NCBI RefSeq assembly: GCF_042651565.1
Contig: NZ_JBHSDF010000003.1
Reading direction: 5' to 3' (one strand)
Source: Salinispirillum marinum
Lineage (GTDB): Bacteria; Pseudomonadota; Gammaproteobacteria; Pseudomonadales; Natronospirillaceae
Length of the DNA: 64,000 nt
Shown: positions 57,973 through 64,000 of the stretch, piece by piece
Numbering within the stretch: position 1 is the stretch's first letter
How the letters are laid out: every line of letters begins with the position of its first letter
Made by a program: the position numbers and the translations under genes
The notes under the pieces: generated by a model
Database searches by the model: none
Seen by the model: the letters and a program-made list of their open reading frames with translations, nothing else
What the model was told of the DNA's origin: nothing

Positions 57973-58749
57973 ATGAAAATCGGGCGCGAAGTTACACCCA
58001 AAAGCGCGATCTGCACGTCTACAGCCGACACCATCACAGTGCGGGGCAAGGACCTGTGTTCCGAGCTGATTCCGAACACCAGCTTCACCGACTATTTTTA
58101 TTTGTTGCTCACCGGGCAAGCGCCCAATGACACCACGCGCAAGGTACTGGATGCAACCCTCGTATCCATAGCCGAGCACGGTTTCGTCCCCAGCATTCAA
58201 GCAGCGCGTATGACTTACGCCGCCGCGCCCGACGCGCTACAAGGCGCCGTGGCTGCCGGTATTCTTGGTTGTGGCCCGGTAATTCTAGGTGCCTCTCAAA
58301 ATGCCGGTGAACTGTTCCATCGCATTGCCCAACGGGTAGACGCGGGCGAAGCACTGGACGTTGTGGTCAAAGCCACCGTCACGGAAATGCGTGCCGCCCG
58401 CCTGCCGATTCCGGGTTACGGCCACCCTCTGCATAAAGAGCGCGACCCGCGTGTTGACGCGCTGTTCAACGTGGCTCGTGAAGCGGGCGCCAGCTTGCGT
58501 TATGTCGAGATCGCCGAAGCCATCGAGGCAGCAATCCCCGGCATCGTCGGTAAAGAGCTGAACCTCAACGTATCCGCCGCTATTCCCGCTGTGTTGTTGG
58601 GTACCGACTTCCCGGTCACGGCGCTGCGCGGTATTCCAATTCTAGCGCGCACAGCAAGCTTGATTGCGCATTTGAACGAAGAAACCACGCAACCCGCAGG
58701 TTTTGCGTTGTCTTACCACGCCAGCCAAGCGGTCGAATTTACCGGTTAA
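57973..58749 (+). CDS. Citryl-CoA lyase-like protein (short citrate-synthase fold)
   Basis: Protein of 258 residues, the short form of the citrate-synthase family that is usually called citryl-CoA lyase. The region IPGYGHPLHKERDPRVDAL (146-164) retains His151, equivalent to one catalytic His of citrate synthase. By eye, the position of the catalytic Asp (normally N-x-D-G) is Ser201 in LNLNVSAAIPAV, and the first catalytic His appears replaced in GPVILGASQN. It would therefore cleave a CoA thioester differently or act on a new substrate. It is first in an operon with a CoA-transferase and dioxygenase. Confidence 0.78.
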   Translation: MKIGREVTPKSAICTSTADTITVRGKDLCSELIPNTSFTDYFYLLLTGQAPNDTTRKVLDATLVSIAEHGFVPSIQAARMTYAAAPDALQGAVAAGILGCGPVILGASQNAGELFHRIAQRVDAGEALDVVVKATVTEMRAARLPIPGYGHPLHKERDPRVDALFNVAREAGASLRYVEIAEAIEAAIPGIVGKELNLNVSAAIPAVLLGTDFPVTALRGIPILARTASLIAHLNEETTQPAGFALSYHASQAVEFTG

Positions 58750-58798
58750 CGGCACAAGCGAACTCACAGCAACGGCATAACAAGAAAAGGCGACCATC

Positions 58799-59944
58799 AT
58801 GGCAAAGGTTCTCGAAGGCATTACGGTCATAGAACAAGGCACCTTCATCACCGGCCCGGCAGCGGGTATGTTGTTGGCCGATTTGGGGGCCAATGTAATT
58901 AAGGTGGAGATGCCCGGTAGCGGCGATCCCTTTCGTACGTTTAAAGGCGGGTTGTACAGCCCGCATTATCAGACTTACAACCGCAACAAACGCAGCATCG
59001 CGCTGAACACCAAACAGCCGGACGATTTGGCGATCTTTGACGATCTCATTCGCAACGCCGATGTGTACATCCAAAACTTCCGGCCCGGCGCGGCAGACCG
59101 TTTAGGTGCTGGCGAAGAGCGGTTACGGGCCTTGAACCCACGGTTGGTTTATTGCGCCATCAGTGGCTTTGGCACCACCGGCCCTTACGCGCAACGGCCC
59201 AGTTACGACACCGTCGCACAAGCAGTCAGCGGTTTCCTGAAATTGCTGATCAATCCGAAAAACCCACGGGTGGTCGGCCCTGCCATGGCGGATTCGTTGT
59301 CGGGTTTCTACGCCGCCTACGGCATTTTGGGTGCCCTGTTGGAGCGTGCGCGTACCGGCAAAGGGCGTACGGTGGAAGTATCCATGTTGGAGGCCATGAG
59401 CCATTTCAACCTCGATGCGTTCACGCACTACTTCTCCGAAGGCGAAATCATGGGGCCGTACAGCCGTCCGCAGGTATCGCAGTCTTACGTGATGGAATGT
59501 GCGGATGGCAAATGGGTCGCGTTGCACATGTCCTCGCCGGAAAAATTCTGGCAAGGCTTGGCGAACGCCATGGAGTTCCCTGAACTGCTGCAAGACCCAC
59601 GCTTTTCAACCCGCGAAGGCCGTATCAATCATCAAGACGACATGATCGACGTGCTTAAGGGCATCTTCAGCAAGCGTCCGTTGCAGGAATGGCTGGAACG
59701 TTTGTTGGCAGAGGATGTGCCGCACGCACCCATGTACGACGCTTATGAAGTGCTCGACGACCCGCAAGCCAAACACCTACAACTCGAAATTGCAACGGAG
59801 CATCCCACCATGGGGGCCTTCCGAACCATTCGTAGCCCCGTAACCTACGATGGTGAACGCGCCCTGTCGGTGCAAGCCCCGCCGACTTTGGATGAACACC
59901 GCGCCGAAATCATTGCGGAGTTAGCCCAACGCAAAGCGAGCTGA
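58799..59944 (+). CDS. CaiB/BaiF family III CoA-transferase
   Basis: CoA-transferase of 381 residues. The N-terminal VLEGITVIEQGTFITGPAAG, LADLGANVIKVEMPGSGDPF and the catalytic Asp165 in VGPAMADSLSGFYAA are intact. It moves CoA from a donor such as succinyl-CoA to a carboxylate. In this operon it should make the thioester that the citryl-CoA lyase-like protein cleaves (inference). AAGGCGA precedes the ATG. Confidence 0.9.
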   Translation: MAKVLEGITVIEQGTFITGPAAGMLLADLGANVIKVEMPGSGDPFRTFKGGLYSPHYQTYNRNKRSIALNTKQPDDLAIFDDLIRNADVYIQNFRPGAADRLGAGEERLRALNPRLVYCAISGFGTTGPYAQRPSYDTVAQAVSGFLKLLINPKNPRVVGPAMADSLSGFYAAYGILGALLERARTGKGRTVEVSMLEAMSHFNLDAFTHYFSEGEIMGPYSRPQVSQSYVMECADGKWVALHMSSPEKFWQGLANAMEFPELLQDPRFSTREGRINHQDDMIDVLKGIFSKRPLQEWLERLLAEDVPHAPMYDAYEVLDDPQAKHLQLEIATEHPTMGAFRTIRSPVTYDGERALSVQAPPTLDEHRAEIIAELAQRKAS

Positions 59945-59987
59945 ACAACAGGCCACAGACAACAATAACATTGAGTGGAGTAGAACC

Positions 59988-60929
59988 ATGTTTGAGCTAC
60001 CCAAGAAAGAAGATATTTTCAACCACGGCATCCCCAGCACCCCACACGACATTACCGAGATCGTGTTGAAAGCCATGGGACGCACTGAAAACCCGCGTTT
60101 GCGTGAAATCTTACAGGCGCTGGTGAAACATCTGCACGCCTTCGGCCGTGAAGTAAAACTGACCGAAGAAGAATTCATGATGGCGATCAACGCCGTCACC
60201 GAATTGGGTCACCTGACCAAAGACAAGCACAACGAAACCATGGTGATGTCGGATGCTTTAGGCTTCTCTACCTTGGTGATGATCCTGAATCAAGACCGCG
60301 ATGTAGAACAAATTTCCCCTGCATTGCTGGGGCCGTTCTACACCCGCAAAGATCCCGAATACCCCAACGGGTTTAACATAGCCCGCGACGAACCCAAGCC
60401 CACCGACATCCCGCTGTTTGTGCGCGGTAAGGTGGTGAGTAAAGATGGCACGCCACTGGCGAATGCCTTGGTTGAAGTTTGGCATGCCTCGCCAGAGGGC
60501 CTCTACGACAATCAAGACCCCAGCCAACCAGCCAACAACCTGCGCGGTAAGTTCCGTACCGAGGCGGACGGCAGCTTCCATTTCCGCTCCATCCGTCCGG
60601 CCAGCTACCCCATTCCAACGCACGGCTTAGTCGGCCGTATGTTAGAAGCGCAAAGTCGGCACCCATTCCGGGCCGCCCACCTGCATTTCACGGTATCCGC
60701 CGCTGAACACAACACGTTAGTGACACAGATTTTCCCGGAAGATGATCTGTTCGTGGAATCTGACTGCGTGTTCGGCGTCACCAGTAAGGACCTCGCCATT
60801 CCGTTCCCCATGCACTACGACGGAAACGCACCGGACGCCGATGTGACGGGCGAGTATTGCACGCTCGACCTGACCTTTGACTTGTCACCCGGCGAGTCAC
60901 GGTTACCCAGTTCACCCATCAACGCTTAA
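59988..60929 (+). CDS. Intradiol ring-cleavage dioxygenase, hydroxyquinol 1,2-dioxygenase-like
   Basis: Non-haem Fe(III) dioxygenase of 313 residues. The N-terminal helical dimerisation region (about 15-105) is followed by the catalytic beta-sandwich with all four iron ligands: Tyr118 (LLGPFYTR), Tyr207 (SYPIP), His231 and His233 (AAHLHF). HGLVGRMLEAQSRHPFR is of the catechol/hydroxyquinol type. It opens a 1,2-diol ring between the hydroxyls. No maleylacetate reductase or muconate cycloisomerase lies near, so the true substrate is open. Confidence 0.92.
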   Translation: MFELPKKEDIFNHGIPSTPHDITEIVLKAMGRTENPRLREILQALVKHLHAFGREVKLTEEEFMMAINAVTELGHLTKDKHNETMVMSDALGFSTLVMILNQDRDVEQISPALLGPFYTRKDPEYPNGFNIARDEPKPTDIPLFVRGKVVSKDGTPLANALVEVWHASPEGLYDNQDPSQPANNLRGKFRTEADGSFHFRSIRPASYPIPTHGLVGRMLEAQSRHPFRAAHLHFTVSAAEHNTLVTQIFPEDDLFVESDCVFGVTSKDLAIPFPMHYDGNAPDADVTGEYCTLDLTFDLSPGESRLPSSPINA

Positions 60930-60968
60930 GACAGTTCGCCAACAAAGACAACAAAAGAGAGAACGCTT

Positions 60969-62078
60969 ATGAAAACGTTAAAACCAAACCAAAAAGCCAA
61001 AAACCTGATCGCCACGCTGGTGGCGTCCACCGCCTTAATCGCGGGTGTCGCGCCCATGGCCAGTGCACAGGAAGTCATCCCGATCACCGTCGGCTCCAGT
61101 CACCCCACCACCATTCCATGGGTTGGCATGATTCCTAATGTGCTGATACCTGCCGTTGATCGCATTCTGGCCGAAGATGGCCGTTATGAAATCGACTGGA
61201 CGGAAGCCTATGCCGGACAACTGTATGGCGTAAACGCCACGCTGACCTCCGTACAAGATGGCATCGCGGATATGGGCTGGGTGTTTAGCTACCTGGAACC
61301 TTCACGCATGCCGTTGGCACAAATCAGCGCCTATACGCCGTTCACCACCAGTGACCCCGAGCTGATTCTGGATGTGATGAACGATTTGATGTTCAACGTG
61401 CCCGAGTTCAAAGACGAATGGGATCGCCATGATCTGGTGCTCTTGGGCCTGACCGGGTCAGACACCTACGACATCTACACCAACTTCCCGGTCAACAGCA
61501 TTGATGATCTGCGTGGTCGCCGCATTTCGGCACCGGGCGTGTTGGGTGTTTGGTTGAACCCTGTGGGCGCCGTACCGGTGGATGGCACCTTGGCAAGCTA
61601 CTACACCGATATTCAAACCGGGGTATCTGAAGGCGTGGTGGGTTTAGCCACCGGTAACCTGCCCGCTCGTATTTATGAAGTTGCACCCTACATCACCCGC
61701 GTAAACTTGGGTGTGGTGTTCTCGGGTGGCATTGCAATGAACCGTTATACCTTCGAAGACCTGCCTGAGTTTGTACAAGAAGCCTTCGTTCAAGCCGGTC
61801 AGGAATACACCTTGGCACACGGTCGTGATCTGGCGGAACGCTACCAGTCGTCCATTGACGCCATGGTGGAATTAGGTGCGGAGCAACGTACGCCCGTTAC
61901 GGTCATTGATTTGACCGCCGCCGAGCGTCAGCGCTGGATCGACAACATGCCTAATCTGGCCGACCAATGGGTTGAGCGCAACGAAGAACGTGGTGAGCCT
62001 GCGGGCGAACTGTTGAGTGTTTACATGAACGCCATGCGTGAACGTGGCTTTGAACCTGAGCGTGCTTGGGACCAATAG
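60969..62078 (+). CDS. dctP: TRAP transporter solute-binding protein (dioxygenase cluster)
   Basis: Periplasmic binding protein, 369 residues, with a long signal peptide (basic start MKTLKPNQKAKN, cut after MASA near residue 33). It belongs to the DctP family but to a different branch from the other three in the window (GRRISAPGVLGVWLNPVGAV, DIQTGVSEGVVGLATG). GAGAG precedes the ATG. It should deliver the aromatic or ring-derived acid used by the upstream enzymes. Confidence 0.9.
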   Translation: MKTLKPNQKAKNLIATLVASTALIAGVAPMASAQEVIPITVGSSHPTTIPWVGMIPNVLIPAVDRILAEDGRYEIDWTEAYAGQLYGVNATLTSVQDGIADMGWVFSYLEPSRMPLAQISAYTPFTTSDPELILDVMNDLMFNVPEFKDEWDRHDLVLLGLTGSDTYDIYTNFPVNSIDDLRGRRISAPGVLGVWLNPVGAVPVDGTLASYYTDIQTGVSEGVVGLATGNLPARIYEVAPYITRVNLGVVFSGGIAMNRYTFEDLPEFVQEAFVQAGQEYTLAHGRDLAERYQSSIDAMVELGAEQRTPVTVIDLTAAERQRWIDNMPNLADQWVERNEERGEPAGELLSVYMNAMRERGFEPERAWDQ

Positions 62079-62091
62079 AACCTAACCCTAA

Positions 62092-62131
62092 TGGCTGGGG
62101 GTTTCGCCCCCCAGCCACCTTGGTGTTTTTT
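62092..62131 (+). other. Intercistronic hairpin with T-run between dctP and dctQ
   Basis: Ten-base perfect stem TGGCTGGGGG / CCCCCAGCCA, 6-base loop, then six T residues after an 8-base spacer. It looks like a leaky terminator that would give more binding protein than permease. Compare 9494-9516. Confidence 0.7.
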
Positions 62132-62155
62132 CGGTCACTTCAGGAGTACGCAATC

Positions 62156-62740
62156 ATGACAACAAATATAAAGCGGTGGGTCATGGGCGATGCCGAGCAC
62201 AAAAGCCTTTACGGGCATGTGCTGGATGGCCTGAATGCCCTGGGTTCCTTACTTATCTTCATCATTATGGCGTTAATCTGTGCGGACGTGTTTTCGCGCA
62301 ATGCGTTTAATGCCCCCATCAATGGTGTTGCCGAAATGGTGTCGGCCTCCATTGTGATGATCGTATTTCTGCAATTGGCCAGCGCCCTGCGGCATGGTCG
62401 GTTAGCTCAAGCCGATATCTTCATTGGCGGTTTCAGTCGCCGTCACCCCCGCGCGGGTAATGTATTGAACGCCCTGTTTCACCTAGCGGGTGCGTGGGTT
62501 ATGTGGCTGGTCTACAAGGGTACCTGGCCTGTTTTTGTGCGCGCTTGGGAGCGCAATCAATTCATGGGTATTGAGGGCGTTTTCACCTTACCCGTGTGGC
62601 CAATACGTATCGTTGTCCTCACCTGCGCGTTGGTGACGGTTTCTCAGTTCTTGCTCTTAGCCGGACAATACCTGTATTGGGCGTGGACCGGTCAGGCCGC
62701 ACACCCTCATCATTCCCCTGAATTGGAGGATGCAGCATGA
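62156..62740 (+). CDS. dctQ: TRAP transporter small permease subunit
   Basis: Small membrane subunit of 194 residues with four hydrophobic helices. FSRNAFNAPINGVAEMVSAS and LRHGRLAQADIFIGGF match DctQ. The ATG at 62156 has AGGAG upstream; the frame from 62066 would run through the hairpin. The stop overlaps dctM by four bases. Confidence 0.92.
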   Translation: MTTNIKRWVMGDAEHKSLYGHVLDGLNALGSLLIFIIMALICADVFSRNAFNAPINGVAEMVSASIVMIVFLQLASALRHGRLAQADIFIGGFSRRHPRAGNVLNALFHLAGAWVMWLVYKGTWPVFVRAWERNQFMGIEGVFTLPVWPIRIVVLTCALVTVSQFLLLAGQYLYWAWTGQAAHPHHSPELEDAA

Positions 62741-64000
62741 CCGGCATTGAAATAGGCATTATTGCCGTCGTTGCCATGTTGATTCTGATCTACATTGGCA
62801 TGCACATCAGCATCGCGTTAATGCTGGTATCGTTCGTGGCCATTGCCGAGTTGCGCAATGCCGGGTTGGCAACGCGCATGGTATCTGCCGCGGCTAATGA
62901 TTCTTTAAGCAGCTATTTATACGGCGTTGTACCGTTGTTTGTGTTAATGGGCTTACTGGTGGTGGTGTCCGGTGTCGGGCGCGATACGTTCGACGTATTC
63001 CAACGCTTACTGCGCAAAATCAAAGGCGGCTTAGGCATTGCCACTGTTGGTGCCAACGGCGTGTTTGCTTCCATCACCGGCGTCAGTGTCGCGTCGGCTG
63101 CCGTGTTCACCAAGGTGGCCGTACCCGAGATGCGTCGGCACGGCTATACGCCGAAATTTGCGGTCGGCGTGGTAGCGGGTAGTTCGGTATTGGGCATGTT
63201 GATACCACCGTCCTTGTTGATGATTGTGTACGGTGTGCTGGCCGAGCAATCGGTGGGGCGTATGTTCATTGCAGGCATCATACCGGGCATTCTACTGGCG
63301 CTGTCGTTCAGTGTAGCCATTTTGTTCATTGCCAAGTTCATGCCGCGTTTTATGACGCTGGAAAACGCCCCTGACTTCGCATCATTCGACGCCGGCGTGC
63401 CGGAACGCAAACGCGACCTGCTGGTTAAGCTGATTCCTATTCTGGTCTTGATGACGCTGGTACTCGGCGGCTTGTACAGCGGCTTTTTCACCCCAACCGA
63501 GGCTGGTGGTGTCGGAGCCTTTGGTGCCCTCGTTCTGGCGTTGGTCAAGCGTCGGTTGTCATGGCGTTCGTTTTATCAGGTGCTGGGTGAGACCGGCCAT
63601 GTGGCGGTGTCGATCCTGTTCCTGATTCTGGCTGCATCTCTATACAGCCGCATGCTGGCGCTGACCGGACTGCCGATGAACATTGCCGAGTGGGTCACCT
63701 CCATGGATTTGAGCCTCTACCAGTTCCTGTTCATCTATCTGGTGGTGATCATCTTGATGGGCTGCATCATCGATTCGGTATCCATCATGCTCATCGTGCT
63801 GCCCATCGTTTTACCGATTGCCCAGTTCTTTGGCATGGACTTGATCTGGTTCGGTGTGTTGACGGTGGTCGCGGTTGAAATTGGCTTGGTCACCCCGCCG
63901 TTCGGCATTTCGGTGTACACCGTAAAAGCCAGCCTGAACGACAAGTCAGTACCCGTTGGTGAAATATTTAAAGGCGTCATGCCCTTCTTCTTCACCATGT
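62737..64000 (+). CDS. dctM: TRAP transporter large permease subunit (3' end outside window)
   Basis: Large membrane subunit, 421 codons visible and still open at the window edge; only a short tail should be missing. Family segments ASITGVSVASAAVFTKVAVP, AGSSVLGMLIPPSLLMIVYG and FFTPTEAGGVGAFGALVLAL are present. The start ATG overlaps the dctQ stop (ATGA), and GGAGG lies inside the end of dctQ. Confidence 0.94.
   Translation, partial: MTGIEIGIIAVVAMLILIYIGMHISIALMLVSFVAIAELRNAGLATRMVSAAANDSLSSYLYGVVPLFVLMGLLVVVSGVGRDTFDVFQRLLRKIKGGLGIATVGANGVFASITGVSVASAAVFTKVAVPEMRRHGYTPKFAVGVVAGSSVLGMLIPPSLLMIVYGVLAEQSVGRMFIAGIIPGILLALSFSVAILFIAKFMPRFMTLENAPDFASFDAGVPERKRDLLVKLIPILVLMTLVLGGLYSGFFTPTEAGGVGAFGALVLALVKRRLSWRSFYQVLGETGHVAVSILFLILAASLYSRMLALTGLPMNIAEWVTSMDLSLYQFLFIYLVVIILMGCIIDSVSIMLIVLPIVLPIAQFFGMDLIWFGVLTVVAVEIGLVTPPFGISVYTVKASLNDKSVPVGEIFKGVMPFFFTM

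Noticed and set aside
59988..60929. Protocatechuate 3,4-dioxygenase
   Set aside because: The single-subunit length, the N-terminal helical region and the HGLVGRM motif fit the catechol/hydroxyquinol branch; there is no alpha/beta gene pair.

Overview
This is a bacterial chromosome segment of moderate GC content. Gene families and style (tripartite TRAP transporters, NdpA, GlsA, Mak, REP-like palindromes, PuuR-type regulator) point to a marine or halophilic gammaproteobacterium, perhaps near the Saccharospirillaceae/Oceanospirillales. That placement is inferred from family resemblance only. No rRNA, tRNA, phage, transposase or CRISPR array was seen.

Layout. 1-7 kb: edge of an MFS gene, then a TRAP system (dctP, dctM, dctQ) divergent from a histidine kinase/response regulator pair; a shared 15-bp motif lies upstream of dctQ and of the separately transcribed dctP. 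7-15 kb: a LysR regulator with two HTH domains, a second TRAP system, and galC/ligK, galD, a DUF1932 dehydrogenase and ligC, which are lower-pathway genes of protocatechuate/gallate 4,5-cleavage. 15-23 kb: a third TRAP system followed by 3-hydroxybutyrate dehydrogenase, acetoacetyl-CoA synthetase and thiolase, a predicted ketone-body uptake and oxidation unit. 23-31 kb: mostly housekeeping and small conserved genes (DUF1338 2-oxoadipate dioxygenase, glutaminase, argS, LysE exporter and others). 31-43 kb: an accessory stretch with a methionine aminopeptidase/RHH operon, decayed MNT and Fic genes, a predicted surface metalloprotease-propeller-barrel protein, a retropepsin-like lipoprotein, redox genes and a RelB/ParE-type toxin-antitoxin pair. 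43-52 kb: polyamine and beta-alanine catabolism (two PuuB-like oxidases, PuuC-like and MmsA-like dehydrogenases, omega-transaminase, cupin, PuuR-like regulator). 52-57 kb: NdpA, TetR regulator, chemoreceptor, fructokinase. 57-64 kb: LysR, citryl-CoA lyase-like protein, CoA-transferase, intradiol dioxygenase and a fourth TRAP system running off the window.

The most unusual features are: (i) a family of long intergenic palindromes (seven with a shared core, one related) whose outer arms and inner hairpins differ in sequence from copy to copy yet stay self-complementary; (ii) the intradiol dioxygenase / CoA-transferase / citrate-synthase-fold lyase / TRAP operon, which does not match a ring-cleavage route I know; (iii) the galC-galD-DUF1932-ligC operon under a double-HTH LysR; (iv) three copies of a 14-bp dyad upstream of the ketone-body TRAP operon. 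Four complete or nearly complete TRAP systems in 64 kb suggest a lifestyle built on scavenging organic acids.
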